64,000 bases of DNA from Bradyrhizobium quebecense (GCF_013373795.3 NZ_CP088022.1:5208001-5272000), one strand, 5' to 3'; shown: positions 41,983-52,166, counted from the first letter of the stretch. A program made the numbers and translations. The notes: generated from the sequence alone by a model not told the origin.

Positions 41983-42441
41983 ATGCGGATATTTAGCGAC
42001 TTCAACGAGATCAAATCCGCCGTCGGCACTGAGATCGGGGCCAGCGATTGGGTCGAGGTGACCCAGGATCGCATCAACCGCTTTGCGGAGGCGACCTGCG
42101 ACGAGCAATGGATCCATGTCGACCAGGAGCGCGCGAAGAAGGAGTTGCCCGGCGGCACCACGATCGCGCACGGCCTGCTGTCGCTCGCGCTCGCGCCGAT
42201 GTTCATCCGGTCGGTAATGGGCCTGAAGGGACTGCGCAACACCCTCAATTATGGCGCGGACAGGATCAGGTACCTGGCCCCAGTGCCGGCGGGCTCCAGG
42301 CTGCGCGGCCGCGTCACCGTCGCCGAGACGGAGGACGTGCCGCCCGACGGCCTACGAGTCAACTATCATCTCGTCATCGAGATCGAAGGCGGCAAGAAGC
42401 CTGCCTGCGTCGCCGAGTTGATCGCCCTGCACTATCGCTGA
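41983..42441 (+). CDS. MaoC-like R-specific enoyl-CoA hydratase
   Basis: 152 residues. Hot-dog fold hydratase 2 with the active-site motif: D and H in INRFAEATCDEQWIHVDQERAKKE, then the GTTIAHGLLSLALAPMF signature. Members (PhaJ, MaoC) hydrate trans-2-enoyl-CoA to R-3-hydroxyacyl-CoA, the PHA monomer. It follows subunit B after 13 bp with an AGGGAACG ribosome site. In this operon it could feed PHA synthesis or run beta-oxidation intermediates backwards; that is inference. Confidence 0.87.
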   Translation: MRIFSDFNEIKSAVGTEIGASDWVEVTQDRINRFAEATCDEQWIHVDQERAKKELPGGTTIAHGLLSLALAPMFIRSVMGLKGLRNTLNYGADRIRYLAPVPAGSRLRGRVTVAETEDVPPDGLRVNYHLVIEIEGGKKPACVAELIALHYR

Positions 42442-42470
42442 GCAGCGCGCCAGACGCGCGCCAATCACGC

Positions 42471-43259
42471 TCAGTCTATGATGTGATAGCCGCCATCGAT
42501 ATAGAGCACTCCGCCTGTGATCAGCTTGGCGCCGTCGAGCGCCAGAAATGCTGTGGCGTTGCCCACGTCATCGATGCTGACGAGGCTGCGACTCGGCGCC
42601 TTCGATTGAGCCTTGTCCATCAGCTCGTCGAATTCGGGGATGCCTGACGCAGCCCGCGTGGAGAGCGGCCCCGGCGAGATCGCGTGCACGCGGATGCCCT
42701 TCGGCCCCAGTTCGGCAGCAATGTAACGGACGGCAGCCTCAAGCGCCGCCTTCGCCACGCCCATCACATTATAATTCTCGACCACCATCTGGCTGCCGTA
42801 ATAGGTCATGGTGAACATCGTGCCGCCGTTCTTCATGAGCGGCTCAGCCAGATGCGCCATCCGCATGAACGACCAGCACGAGACATCCATCGTCTTCAAA
42901 AAGCCATCGCGGCCGACATCGACCACGCGTCCGTGCAGCGCTTCCTTTGGCGAGAAGGCGATCGAGTGCAGCATGAAATCGAGCTGTCCCCATTCCTTTC
43001 CGATCCGCTCGAACACCGCCTCGGTCTGCCCCTCCACCATCACGTCAAGCGGCATGAAGATCGGCGCTTCGAGCGCCTGCGCCAGCGGTTCGACGTGCTT
43101 CCTGGCACGTTCGTTCAGATAGGTGACCGCGAGCTCCGCCCCGAGCGCTCGAAATGCCCTGGCACAGCCCCACGCGATGGATTGATCGTTGGCGATGCCG
43201 ACGATGAGACCTTTCTTGCCTTTCAGGGCAACTTTGGTATCCGGAAATACTGGGATCAT
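42471..43259 (-). CDS. fabI: enoyl-ACP reductase (FabI type)
   Basis: 262 residues, short-chain dehydrogenase fold. NAD-binding [21 protein letters not shown] at 15-35, catalytic Tyr and Lys in [18 protein letters not shown], and the FabI-specific [13 protein letters not shown] block. It reduces enoyl-ACP with NADH in fatty acid elongation. Here it is last in a DUF3141-Pta-AckA-FabI series, overlapping ackA by 4 bp, an odd place for a housekeeping fabI; a second copy elsewhere is likely. Under low oxygen it could serve as a redox sink. Confidence 0.93.
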   Translation of the reverse strand: MIPVFPDTKVALKGKKGLIVGIANDQSIAWGCARAFRALGAELAVTYLNERARKHVEPLAQALEAPIFMPLDVMVEGQTEAVFERIGKEWGQLDFMLHSIAFSPKEALHGRVVDVGRDGFLKTMDVSCWSFMRMAHLAEPLMKNGGTMFTMTYYGSQMVVENYNVMGVAKAALEAAVRYIAAELGPKGIRVHAISPGPLSTRAASGIPEFDELMDKAQSKAPSRSLVSIDDVGNATAFLALDGAKLITGGVLYIDGGYHIID

Positions 43260-44470
43260 GACACCCTCGCTTGTTTGGGGTTCGGCGATGGCCTGTTGAT
43301 CAGGAGCGACAGCGTGTGCTGAGCGATCATCAATTCCTCGTCGGTCGGCACGACATAGACCGGAATGAGGCTATCAGGGCCCGATATGAGAGACGCGTGG
43401 CGGGAATTCTCGGCAGGATCCAGCGTGACACCGAGCCAACCAAGGTGCTCTCCCACGCGTGCGCGGATGGTTGCGGAGTTCTCGCCAATACCGGCCGTGA
43501 AGACGAAGGCGTCCGGCCCCTGCAACGCGGCCGCAAGCATGCCGGCATTGAGCCCGATCCGATAAACGAAATAGTCGATCGCCAATCTGGCGTTGGCGTC
43601 TTCACTGGCCTCAAGCTCCCGCATATCGTTGCTGATGCCGGAAAGCCCCTTCAATCCGCAATCCCGATAGAGGAACTTCTGCACGTCCGATGCCGACATT
43701 CCCTTCTCGGATAGAAGATAGAGCACAACGCCGGGATCGATCTGACCGGGACGCGTTCCCATCGGCAGACCATCCAGCGCGGTGAAGCCCATGGTGCTCT
43801 CGACGCTCCGCCCTTCCTTCAGCGCACACATCGAGGCACCGCTGCCGAGATGGGCGACGATCACCCCGCGCTTCGCGATATCGGGCGCGACCTGTGGCAA
43901 GGCTCTTGCGATGTATTCGTAGGACAGGCCGTGAAAGCCGTACCGCCGCACGCCGTCGGCGTGGAGCTGACGCGGAATCGCGTAATGATCGGCGACCGCG
44001 CTGTGCGTACGGTGAAACGCGGTGTCGAAACAGGCGACCTGCGGCAATGCCGGAAAGCCAGCGAGGATCGAGCGGATCGGCGCCAGATTGTGCGGCTGAT
44101 GCAGCGGTGCGAGGCTGACGAACCGGTCCAGGCGGGCGACCACCCCGTGGTCAATCAGGACCGGCCGGTCGAAGTCCGGACCGCCGTGCACCACGCGATG
44201 CCCGACTGCTATCGGGTGGATGCGAAGCTCGTCTCGCAACCAAGCGCCAGCGATGCCCATTGCGGCCGGGACATCCGGAATGGCTTCAATCGGATAGGCG
44301 CGGTCAGCCAGCGGATCGCCGCTCACACCTCTTGCCCGCAAGCGCGGCCGACTGCCAATTCCGTCGACCTGGCCCTTGATCTGCCGCCGCAGTCTGCCCT
44401 CCCCCTCGACCAAAAAGATCTGGAACTTTACGCTTGAGGAGCCTGCGTTGACGACGAGGATGGTATCCAT
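43256..44470 (-). CDS. ackA: acetate kinase
   Basis: 404 residues from ATG 44470 (a longer frame to 44539 would run into pta). Phosphate-binding [18 protein letters not shown] at the start, [11 protein letters not shown] in the middle, [30 protein letters not shown] and the C-terminal [13 protein letters not shown]. Makes ATP and acetate from acetyl phosphate. It begins 5 bp after pta ends and overlaps fabI. Together with pta it gives fermentative ATP. Confidence 0.95.
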   Translation of the reverse strand: MDTILVVNAGSSSVKFQIFLVEGEGRLRRQIKGQVDGIGSRPRLRARGVSGDPLADRAYPIEAIPDVPAAMGIAGAWLRDELRIHPIAVGHRVVHGGPDFDRPVLIDHGVVARLDRFVSLAPLHQPHNLAPIRSILAGFPALPQVACFDTAFHRTHSAVADHYAIPRQLHADGVRRYGFHGLSYEYIARALPQVAPDIAKRGVIVAHLGSGASMCALKEGRSVESTMGFTALDGLPMGTRPGQIDPGVVLYLLSEKGMSASDVQKFLYRDCGLKGLSGISNDMRELEASEDANARLAIDYFVYRIGLNAGMLAAALQGPDAFVFTAGIGENSATIRARVGEHLGWLGVTLDPAENSRHASLISGPDSLIPVYVVPTDEELMIAQHTLSLLINRPSPNPKQARVS

Positions 44471-44475
44471 GCCGA

Positions 44476-45429
44476 TCACGCCGCTACTGTCGGAGCATGC
44501 CGGCGCCGCGCATTGGCGTAGAGCGCCGCCACCGCACAAGACGCCATTCGCGCGCGCGCCGAGTCCGCGCGCGACGTCAAAACGACCGGAACCCGGGCGC
44601 CGAGCACGATACCGGCACCATCCGCCTTGGCAAAATAAGCGAGGTTCTTGGCCAGCATATTGCCGGCCTCGAGATCGGGAACGAGCAGGATCTGCGCCCG
44701 GCCAGCGACCTCGGACTTGATGCCCTTTATTCGTGCTGCCTCCAGGTCGATCGCATTGTCGAACGCCAGCGGCCCGTCGAGCACACCGCCGGTGATCTGG
44801 CCGCGGTCAGCCATCTTGCAGAGCGCCGCCGCCTCGATCGTCGACGGAATCTTGGTGGTGACGGTTTCGACCGCAGACAGGATCGCCACGCGCGGCGTTT
44901 TGCCGAACCCGGCCTCGTTATAGAGATCAATTGCGTTCTGGATGATGTCGCGCTTGGCGTCGAGGTCCGGAAAGATGTTGATCGCCGCGTCCGTCACGAA
45001 CAGCGTTTCGGCATAGGCCGGCACGTCCATCACGAACACATGGCTGATGCGACGATCGGTGCGCAGGCCGCCCACTTTTGCAGTGACAGCGCGCATCAGT
45101 TCGTCGGTGTGCAGGCTGCCCTTCATGAGCATTTCGCCTTTGGCAGCGTGGATCAGTTCGACACTCTTGGAGGCGGCTTCCTCGCTATGCGCGGCATCGA
45201 CGATCTCGAAGCCGGAGATGTCGAGACCATGCTTGCTTGCGGTGTCCCTGATCTTCCTCTCGGGACCGACCAGGATCGGTCGGATGATGCCGGCCCTCGC
45301 GCTCTCGACCGTGCCGCGCAGCGAAGTCTCATCGCAAGGGTGCACAACAATGGTCGGGACCGCAGACACGGCCTTCGCCGCCGCGATCAGGCGGTCGTAC
45401 TTGCTGGGTAACTGCGTGTCGGCTGACAT
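44476..45429 (-). CDS. pta: phosphate acetyltransferase / phosphate acyltransferase
   Basis: 317 residues, the single-domain Pta/Ptb type without the N-terminal P-loop domain of long Pta enzymes. Blocks: [44 protein letters not shown] [47 protein letters not shown] at the end. Converts acetyl-CoA and phosphate to acetyl phosphate. Sits between the DUF3141 gene (23 bp upstream) and ackA. Confidence 0.9.
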   Translation of the reverse strand: MSADTQLPSKYDRLIAAAKAVSAVPTIVVHPCDETSLRGTVESARAGIIRPILVGPERKIRDTASKHGLDISGFEIVDAAHSEEAASKSVELIHAAKGEMLMKGSLHTDELMRAVTAKVGGLRTDRRISHVFVMDVPAYAETLFVTDAAINIFPDLDAKRDIIQNAIDLYNEAGFGKTPRVAILSAVETVTTKIPSTIEAAALCKMADRGQITGGVLDGPLAFDNAIDLEAARIKGIKSEVAGRAQILLVPDLEAGNMLAKNLAYFAKADGAGIVLGARVPVVLTSRADSARARMASCAVAALYANARRRHAPTVAA

Positions 45430-45452
45430 GATGCCGTCCCTTCCAACCGGTG

Positions 45453-47669
45453 TTACGACGCTTTCGCCTTGGGATCGAAAGGGGCAACTTTCGACGCCGC
45501 CCCTGCATCGACGCCGAACAACTCACCAACACGATTGAGGCGATTGGCGACTTCACCCGAAATTTCGCTGCTGGCTGACAGCACCTCCCGGATCGCCGCA
45601 AAGGCCGCGCGACGTTCATTGGCATTCTCGGGCAACAATTTAGGTATTGCCGCCAACGCAGCCTCCTGGTCCAGCAGCAGCATGAAGAACTGCTCCCGGA
45701 CCAGCATCTTGAACTCGGACAGCGTCATGCGCGCACCTGTATCCTGGCGGCGCAAGTTGCGCAGCGCCTCGAGGCTGCGTTCGTCGACCATCCCTCGCAC
45801 CGATCCGGCATAGAGCAGGCCACGAATTCCCGCTTCGCGAAGGCCGCCGTCACCGATCTTGGACTTCAGTTCCGCGATCCGCTTCTCGAGCATTGCACGG
45901 TGTTCGGGCGGCATTTCGCGCCTGCGCGATGGCTCGGACTTCGGATCGATGCCGACGGCCGCCTGCAGCGCCGGCGAGCCATAGACGTTGAGGAAGATCG
46001 CCTCGCTCAGCGCCTCCTGCGAGTCACGCCAGCTATCCAGCATATGCACGATCTGCTTGGACATCTGCTCCTGAAATACCAGGAAGGGATTGTCCTTCGA
46101 AACCGGCTTGCGGCTCTCTTCTATGTCGTCAGCGGCCGACTTCACTGCCGTCATCCACGGATTATGGCTGCTGAGGGCCTCATACTGGAGCCGCAGCGGA
46201 TGCAGATTGCGCATCGTTTCCGCCATCTGCGGTGTCACCATGCTCTTGATCCACGGCTGGACGAATTTCTTGTAGGCGGCGAGATTGAGCTCCGAGACAC
46301 GCTTGGCGGTGGCAAAGCGCCGCTCGTCCTCGGGCGAGTTGCCGCCCATGGCACGAATGTCGTCGAGTGTCCGCGCTTCGCAGCGCATCACCCATTGGCC
46401 GACGACGAGATCGGAGCTTGTGGTTTCTTCGCCCTTGGCTTCGAACGTCGCCTCGTAAAGTCCCGGCGGCAGCACATCGATCAGATCGATGTTGCTGGAA
46501 AATTCCGCATGCTCCTTCTTTGCGACCCCGCCGGACACGAAGATGCCGAGATGGCCGATGCTTTCGTGAACCGTGTAGACGATCGTCTGCCCATACGCCC
46601 TGATTTCGTCGACGTCGGCATAGCAATCAAGAATCCAGTCCAGCGCCTGCTGCGGCGGGGTGACATTGTCGCCCTTGGAGCAGAACACCACGATCGGAGA
46701 CCTGATGTTGCGCAGATCGACCTTCTGGCCGTCGGACATCTCGATCTTGCCGGCAGCGAGGTTGTTGCCGATGAAAAGCTCATCGACGATGAACTGGATC
46801 TCCTCGGCATTCAGGTTGACGTGGCCGCCCCACCAACGCTCGAATTCGAGGTAGCGATCGGCCTCGGTGTCGACCTTGGAATAGACATTGTACTGCTTGG
46901 TCCACAGCGTGTTCGAGGGATTCTGGTTTTCGAAGTTCTGCACCAGCCAGGCGCCGTCGAACTTGCCGGCCCCGAGATCGCCGGTCAGCGCGGTCAACCA
47001 GCTCCCGCCCAACAGGCCGCCCGAATAGCGCATCGGATATTTGCCGTGCACACCCGCCCAATAGGCGAGCGGAGCGCCGGCGATGATCAACGGCCCGAAC
47101 AGCTCCGGCCGCAGCGACGCCAGAATCATGACAGCCCAGCCAGCCTGGCAATTGCCGATCACGCAGGGCTTGCCGTCAGCCTTGGGATGCAGGCTGATAA
47201 CCTTCTCGATGAACCGCGCTTCGGCGCGCGCGATGCGCTCGATGGTCTGCCCGGGCATCGGTTCCGGCAGGAACCCGACGAAGTAGCAGGTATGCCCAGC
47301 CTTCATCGCAACGCCGATCTCGCTATCGGCCTTGAACCCGCCAATTCCGGGACCGTGCCCGGCGCGCGGATCGACCACGATGAACGGCCGCCGCTCCGGA
47401 TCGATCTCGACGCCCGCGGGCGGAATGATGCGGACGAGCGCGTAGTTGACCGGTTCATCCAGCTTGCGACCGTCGATGATCAATTCAGCGGCATATTGCA
47501 GGACATGCGGCGCCGTCTGGGCGACGTGTTCACGGTACTGGTCGCCACGCCGGCGCATGATGTCCAGGAACAGCACGCTCCGTTGCCCTGCATCGACCAT
47601 GTATTCCACTGCCGAGGCGACAAGCCCGGACATGGCACCGCCCGGCAGGTTTGGAGTTTCCGTCGACAT
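45453..47669 (-). CDS. DUF3141 protein with PHA-synthase-like hydrolase domain
   Basis: 738 residues, no signal peptide. An alpha/beta-hydrolase core (about 80-390) has a cysteine nucleophile, C174 in IGNCQAGWAV, like the lipase-like box G-x-C-x-G of PhaC synthases; acid and base are likely D near FCSKGDNVTPP and H in HESIGHLGIFVSGGV. The C-terminal half is helical and charged. DUF3141 proteins often precede pta-ackA, as here; their function is not established. Inferred: a PhaC relative that handles acyl-CoA or a granule-bound enzyme. A FixK-type box lies 57 bp upstream. Confidence 0.88.
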   Translation of the reverse strand: MSTETPNLPGGAMSGLVASAVEYMVDAGQRSVLFLDIMRRRGDQYREHVAQTAPHVLQYAAELIIDGRKLDEPVNYALVRIIPPAGVEIDPERRPFIVVDPRAGHGPGIGGFKADSEIGVAMKAGHTCYFVGFLPEPMPGQTIERIARAEARFIEKVISLHPKADGKPCVIGNCQAGWAVMILASLRPELFGPLIIAGAPLAYWAGVHGKYPMRYSGGLLGGSWLTALTGDLGAGKFDGAWLVQNFENQNPSNTLWTKQYNVYSKVDTEADRYLEFERWWGGHVNLNAEEIQFIVDELFIGNNLAAGKIEMSDGQKVDLRNIRSPIVVFCSKGDNVTPPQQALDWILDCYADVDEIRAYGQTIVYTVHESIGHLGIFVSGGVAKKEHAEFSSNIDLIDVLPPGLYEATFEAKGEETTSSDLVVGQWVMRCEARTLDDIRAMGGNSPEDERRFATAKRVSELNLAAYKKFVQPWIKSMVTPQMAETMRNLHPLRLQYEALSSHNPWMTAVKSAADDIEESRKPVSKDNPFLVFQEQMSKQIVHMLDSWRDSQEALSEAIFLNVYGSPALQAAVGIDPKSEPSRRREMPPEHRAMLEKRIAELKSKIGDGGLREAGIRGLLYAGSVRGMVDERSLEALRNLRRQDTGARMTLSEFKMLVREQFFMLLLDQEAALAAIPKLLPENANERRAAFAAIREVLSASSEISGEVANRLNRVGELFGVDAGAASKVAPFDPKAKAS

Positions 47670-47726
47670 GTTGATCCGACCTCACTGGTATCTCGTCTCA
47701 TACAAGGTGAGTTGCGGTGCAGGACG

Positions 47727-47740
47727 TTGATTTAGGTCAA
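47727..47740. promoter_or_regulatory. FNR/FixK-type box
   Basis: TTGAT-TTAG-GTCAA, one base from the perfect form. It is 57 bp upstream of the DUF3141-pta-ackA-fabI operon and overlaps the stop codon region of the upstream AI-2E gene. Confidence 0.65.
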
Positions 47741-48822
47741 CGCTCGCCGGTTACTTGCAAGCTGGCCCGATCCGATCGGATCCAAGCCACGGCGAGCTCC
47801 CAAGCCACCGACAGGATGATCGGCCCGACAAAGAGGCCGACAATTCCGTGCGCAAGCGTGCCGCCAATCACGCCGATCAGGATGACCAGTGTCGGCGTCG
47901 TCAGCCCGCGCCCCATCAGCAGCGGCTTCAGGATGTTGTCGAGAATGGCGACGACCCCAAGGAACAACGTCAGCAGGAGTGCCGTGGTGATGTCCTTGTC
48001 GGTCCAGATCCAGATGATCACGGGCAGAATGATGATCGTTGCACCGATCTGAACGATAGACAGCAGCAAGACCAGGAGCGCCAACAGGCCGGCGCTCGGG
48101 ATGCCGGCCAGCTTGAAGCCGACACCGGCGAGCAGCGACTGGATGATCGCGACGCCGATCACGCCTTGGGACACCGCACGGATCGTTGCACCGGCCAAGT
48201 CAAGAAAATGCTCGCTTTGGTCCGGCACGATCCGCGACAGAAAACCCCTCCCTGCCGCCACAAGCTGCGATCCAAACGGAAGGATGGCGCCCGCCACAAC
48301 CACGGAAAGCAGGAACTTGATCGCGCCGAGGCCAGCACCGCCCGCAAAGGCAAGTAAAGTGGCCGCGACGGTTTTCAGATGCGGCGCAACTTGATGCAGA
48401 ACGGAGCGGAGATTGGTTGTAGCTTGGTCCCATAGCTCATAGAGCTGCGATCCTATCAGCGGCCAACTCTTGAGGGCCTGGGGAGGCGAAGGGATCACCA
48501 GATCGCCCGTGGTCAACCGTCCGGCGAAGTCCTTGAGTCCATCCAGCGCGCTCAGGCCGAGCCAAGCCGCTGGCCCGATGACGATGGCAAGGTTGATTAG
48601 TGTGAGCGCGGCCGCCGCCAGCTTCGGCCGTCCGCCGAGGATTTTGGCAAGCAGGACGAACGCGGGATTGAGTGCAGCCGCGAGTACGAAAGCCCATGCC
48701 AGAATCGGCACAAACGGTCGCATCAGGACGAATGTCCAGAAGATCAACAAGCCGAGCAGTCCGAGCCGGATCAGGAGCTGGACCATTTCCTCTCCGGTAA
48801 GAAGCTGACGAAGGGTTTTCAC
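47737..48822 (-). CDS. AI-2E family transporter (PerM-like)
   Basis: 361 residues from GTG 48822 (GAGG upstream). About seven to eight membrane segments. Family pattern: MRPFVPILAWAFVLAAALNPAF near the N-terminus, then AVSQGVIGVAIIQSLLAGVGFKLAGIP and NILKPLLMGRGLTTPTLVILIGVIGGTLAHGIVGLFVGP towards the end. Substrate unknown; some members act as Na+/H+ exchangers. Regulated probably from the box at 48891. Confidence 0.9.
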   Translation of the reverse strand: MKTLRQLLTGEEMVQLLIRLGLLGLLIFWTFVLMRPFVPILAWAFVLAAALNPAFVLLAKILGGRPKLAAAALTLINLAIVIGPAAWLGLSALDGLKDFAGRLTTGDLVIPSPPQALKSWPLIGSQLYELWDQATTNLRSVLHQVAPHLKTVAATLLAFAGGAGLGAIKFLLSVVVAGAILPFGSQLVAAGRGFLSRIVPDQSEHFLDLAGATIRAVSQGVIGVAIIQSLLAGVGFKLAGIPSAGLLALLVLLLSIVQIGATIIILPVIIWIWTDKDITTALLLTLFLGVVAILDNILKPLLMGRGLTTPTLVILIGVIGGTLAHGIVGLFVGPIILSVAWELAVAWIRSDRASLQVTGER

Positions 48823-48890
48823 GTCCGCGCCTCTATCCTCTAGCCGTGCCTGCTGCGACCAAGCGTAGCTGGCGCCTTCGCGCGCCTGTC

Positions 48891-48904
48891 TTGATCCAGA
48901 TCAA
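48891..48904. promoter_or_regulatory. FNR/FixK box, divergent
   Basis: TTGAT-CCAG-ATCAA, a perfect anaerobox, between the AI-2E gene (start 48822, 68 bp away) and the GNAT gene (start 48986, 81 bp away). Confidence 0.8.
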
Positions 48905-48985
48905 GCGAACGCGGGCTGCCCGACGGATTCATTCGTCGACGCCGGTCGAGATCGCTGCCCCGGCGTAAGACAGGAAAGCCTCTCA

Positions 48986-49507
48986 ATGTCGGATTTCGCC
49001 AACTACATCGCCCACGAAAATTCGCGCGACGGTCGGCCGGTCGAAATTCGAGCGCTCCGGCCGGATGATGAAGCCGACATGCTGGCGGCGCTGGAGCAGA
49101 CCAGTGCCCGGTCGCTCCAGCGCCGGTTCTTCGTGATGAAACGCCATTTCTCCGACAAGGAGCGTGCGTTCTTCCTGGACATCGACTTCAGCACCCACGT
49201 GGCGTTGGCGGTACTCGCCGAGCAAGCCGGCCGGAAGGTCATCATCGGCGGCGGCCGATATATCGTCTTCGCGCCCGGGCGGGCCGAGATGGCCTTCATG
49301 GTGATCGATTCCTGGCAGGCGCGCGGGATCGGCTCGATGCTGATGCGCCATCTCATCAAGCTCGCGGGTCATGCCGGGCTAAAGGAACTGACCGCGGAAG
49401 TCCTGCCGGAAAACGCGGCGATGCTGAACGTGTTCCGCAAGTTCGGCTTTAAACCCGTCTCGACCCGGGATCCACAAACGGTCCATCTTGTTCTGAAGCT
49501 CACGTAG
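48986..49507 (+). CDS. GNAT family acetyltransferase
   Basis: 173 residues. Acetyl-CoA-binding signature DSWQARGIGSMLMRHLIKLA (about 111-130, Q/R-x-x-G-x-G/A) and a terminal ENAAMLNVFRKFGFKPVS block. The layout (EIRALRPDDEADM... SLQRRFF) resembles the acetyltransferase half of bacterial protein lysine acetylases (Pat). It might acetylate enzymes such as acetyl-CoA synthetase, which would fit the acetate genes nearby, but this is inference. Own ribosome site AGGAAAG. Confidence 0.85.
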   Translation: MSDFANYIAHENSRDGRPVEIRALRPDDEADMLAALEQTSARSLQRRFFVMKRHFSDKERAFFLDIDFSTHVALAVLAEQAGRKVIIGGGRYIVFAPGRAEMAFMVIDSWQARGIGSMLMRHLIKLAGHAGLKELTAEVLPENAAMLNVFRKFGFKPVSTRDPQTVHLVLKLT

Positions 49508-49558
49508 CGCTGACGTGGCGGTGAACTTGAAGTGCCAGCCGCACCTGACGGACCCGCG

Positions 49559-50227
49559 TCAGGGGGCTTGCTGAGCTCCGTGGTCCCGTTCAAACCAGAT
49601 ATTCGCGCTTACCAAGAGCACCCAGAATGGGAATACGACGAGGCTCCAATCAATGAAATAACTGCCGATCAGCAATATCGCCGCCACTGTATAACCCCCA
49701 TGCGCCAGCCACCGGGGAGTCAGGCCGGTGTAGAGTGCAATCGTCGAAGTCGTGATCATGAAAAACGAAGCGGTCTTGACCAGGTAGACGTTGACCATTC
49801 CATAGGCCAAGCCGCGGCCAAAGTGGAAGGTCGCCGAATTGATCAGCGTTCCGGGTGCTGCGTGAAAGGCAAGAATGACCGCGCCGATGACGGCCGCGGC
49901 GGTGAACAGCATAGCGAGCAGCAGTACCGCACTGCCGAGGAAGATCGTCGCAAAGAACTGATCCTCCTGCGCGCCGAGGCGATCGCGAAGAAACCCGACG
50001 AACCAAAGAAAGGCGACGCCGGCGAAGGGCACCAGATTGAGGGCCAGTGCCACATTCCCCGTTCCACCCTCGAGCCATGCTCCAGGTTCGAGCGGATCGG
50101 CCGGCACGGAGCCGCGCATCAACAGGAATACCGCAAGGAGCAGCAGCGAAAACAGGATCCCGGCCACTGCGGCGACCCGCGGAGCCCGCAGTCTTGCTCG
50201 CATCGATCCGGATGACCCGGCGGTCAC
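49559..50227 (-). CDS. hypothetical six-TM membrane protein
   Basis: 222 residues from GTG 50227, whose GTGA overlaps the DUF2254 stop. Five to six hydrophobic segments (about 18-37, 60-78, 92-120, 145-165, 170-210) and a short polar tail. Blocks TFHFGRGLAYGMVNVYLVKTASFFMITTSTIAL. I recognise this as a conserved integral membrane protein of unknown role. Co-translated with the DUF2254 gene. Confidence 0.75.
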   Translation of the reverse strand: MTAGSSGSMRARLRAPRVAAVAGILFSLLLLAVFLLMRGSVPADPLEPGAWLEGGTGNVALALNLVPFAGVAFLWFVGFLRDRLGAQEDQFFATIFLGSAVLLLAMLFTAAAVIGAVILAFHAAPGTLINSATFHFGRGLAYGMVNVYLVKTASFFMITTSTIALYTGLTPRWLAHGGYTVAAILLIGSYFIDWSLVVFPFWVLLVSANIWFERDHGAQQAP

Positions 50228-51522
50228 GATGCAGCCCGTCCGGCCGATTCCATCAATGCGGACCGATCGACTTTGCCGTCCTCGTGCCGATGCGACAAGC
50301 CTAGCCCCTGCCGGTCTTCGATACGGGCCGCGGCGCGATCCTGCAGATCGAAGCCCGACCGTTCGATGCTGGAATCGAGATGGCTGAGATAAGCTTGAAC
50401 TATAACCGCACGCTCACTGCCGATACAGTCGGTAAGCTCCAACAAAGCGGAGCGCAAGCGGCGCATGACCTGAATAGAAGTCGATCCGAACTGCCGAATC
50501 TCATCGAAGGCGAGTGCGAGGTAATCTTCCCAGGTTGGCATCCGGTAGATCACCCTCAGAACGCCCTCCTGATCATGCGCGCTGCAGGTCTCCAGATCGC
50601 ATTTTGCCAGCCGCCGCAGCAGATCCTCGATCTGGTCGATAGCCTGAACCGCCGTTGTGGGATCATTGATTGCTGGAGACAGGGCCTTAATGGCGATATC
50701 GACCAGCAAGCGTAACGCGTACTTCGGATCCTGCTCGAAGGTGCGTTGGTCGCCGAGATGAACGCATGCGTTCCACTGCTCCTCCGAGACCAAGGCGACC
50801 TTGCCGTGAGCATGCAAGATGGTTGTATCCTGGAGCAACGTATCGCCGACGGCGCAATCCAACGTGACGACTCCGTCGATCCGACGCGCATAGCCTACCA
50901 ACCCAGCGATATCGATTGACGTAACCGATCGCGGATTTCCGGTACGCTTGACCGTAAGCACCGTCCCTCTGGATGGTTGCTGCGCTTGAATCGTCTCGCC
51001 GGATGTCAACCATGGGGCGGCCTGATAGGTGCTGATGATGACTTCCCTGCCCTTATCTCCCAGAATCTGCAGCACCCGCGTAATCTGAAGATTGTTCAAG
51101 CGCTCGACCAGCCGCGAAAGCATCAGCACGCTAGCCATCAGCATCGCGGCCACGATGGCCGCGGACAGCAAAGGAACGCTTGGCGCGTCCGCGCGATCGA
51201 CCCAGGCCAGCGTCGCGAGGCTGTACATGAACGTCGCAACAAACATGCCCAATGAATGAAACAAGAGCCGATCGCGTGCGAACCAGACGACGAGACGAGG
51301 CGAATAGACGATAGCGTTGAATTGGACGAGCACAAAGGCGATCGAGAAAACGATGCCGGTCAAGGCCATCATTCCAGAAGCAACCGCCGACAGATACGCC
51401 TGGGCAGACGACGTCGAAAGGTGAAGGCTGATAGCGAGAAATCTGGACTCGAGGCGCGGCACCACGAAGCCGCCTGCGATGCTCAAAGCGGCATAGATCG
51501 TGGGTATGAGCCAGAGCTGCAT
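50224..51522 (-). CDS. DUF2254 family membrane protein
   Basis: 432 residues from ATG 51522 (GAGGACG upstream; the frame extends to 51603 over the FixK-type box, so the shorter start is preferred). N-terminal four membrane segments (about 5-140, with SSAQAYLSAVASGMMALTGIVFSIAFVLVQF) then a large cytoplasmic domain with GYARRIDGVVTLDCAVGDTLL and ALSPAINDPTTAVQAIDQIEDLLRRLA, the hallmark of DUF2254. Function unknown. Operon with the following membrane protein. Confidence 0.9.
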   Translation of the reverse strand: MQLWLIPTIYAALSIAGGFVVPRLESRFLAISLHLSTSSAQAYLSAVASGMMALTGIVFSIAFVLVQFNAIVYSPRLVVWFARDRLLFHSLGMFVATFMYSLATLAWVDRADAPSVPLLSAAIVAAMLMASVLMLSRLVERLNNLQITRVLQILGDKGREVIISTYQAAPWLTSGETIQAQQPSRGTVLTVKRTGNPRSVTSIDIAGLVGYARRIDGVVTLDCAVGDTLLQDTTILHAHGKVALVSEEQWNACVHLGDQRTFEQDPKYALRLLVDIAIKALSPAINDPTTAVQAIDQIEDLLRRLAKCDLETCSAHDQEGVLRVIYRMPTWEDYLALAFDEIRQFGSTSIQVMRRLRSALLELTDCIGSERAVIVQAYLSHLDSSIERSGFDLQDRAAARIEDRQGLGLSHRHEDGKVDRSALMESAGRAAS

Positions 51523-51570
51523 TTCACGTCCTCGCGACGATTCATTGACTGCTAGTTTTCGGCGCCAGTC

Positions 51571-51584
51571 TTGACATAGGTCAA
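51571..51584. promoter_or_regulatory. FNR/FixK-type box
   Basis: TTGAC-ATAG-GTCAA, a symmetric variant of the anaerobox, 48 bp upstream of the DUF2254 gene and 131 bp from the divergent DUF1622 gene. The last such site towards the tRNA. Confidence 0.6.
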
Positions 51585-51715
51585 TCGGGTACGGCTGCGG
51601 CACGGAAAGCTGTCCGTGACGGACCGGCGTGGTCCGTTCCTTCTGTCCCGTGCGCGAATTGGTCGCTCACCCGACAGATCTCGTTGTGCTTTGCGACGCA
51701 GGGGACACTTGAAGC

Positions 51716-52126
51716 ATGAATTCCGGCTCCCTTCCCTTGCCCTCCTTCGAGATGACCACCAGCCAGTGGATACATTTGGTCGGCATAGGCATCGAGATAT
51801 TTGGAGTCTTCATCATCGTCGCGGGGATCATATGGTCCAGCCGATACGTCTATCGTCGCGGACTCAGGTCCCGTTACGAGGGCTACAAGATCAGCATCGG
51901 ACGTTCGCTTCTGCTCGGGCTCGAAGTGTTGGTGGCAGCAGATATCGTCAAAACGATCGCCATAGAGCTTACCTTTACGAGCCTGGGTCTCCTCGCCGGC
52001 CTGGTCCTGGTACGCACCTTCCTAAGTTGGACACTGGCGCTCGAAATCGAGGGGCGCTGGCCCTGGCAGCGAGATGTCGCGTCAATGCACCCGAACAAGC
52101 CTCGACATGAGAGTACGGCTGGTTAG
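51716..52126 (+). CDS. DUF1622 family membrane protein
   Basis: 136 residues. Three membrane segments (about 20-42, 63-85, 90-108). Pattern IHLVGIGIEIFGVFIIVAGIIW, YEGYKISIGRSLLLGLEVLVAADIVKTIA, LVRTFLSWTLALEIEGRWPW is diagnostic of DUF1622. Unknown function. ATG 51716 is the first start; an internal ATG at 51752 is possible. Last intact gene before the broken integrase. Confidence 0.9.
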   Translation: MNSGSLPLPSFEMTTSQWIHLVGIGIEIFGVFIIVAGIIWSSRYVYRRGLRSRYEGYKISIGRSLLLGLEVLVAADIVKTIAIELTFTSLGLLAGLVLVRTFLSWTLALEIEGRWPWQRDVASMHPNKPRHESTAG

Positions 52127-52166
52127 GCCTTGCGCTCCTCACCCTGGTGGCGGGACCGCATCAAGG

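Noticed and set aside
45900..47735. Plus-strand frame of 611 codons
   Set aside because: Antisense of DUF3141; the minus strand shows the PhaC-like box and a ribosome site.
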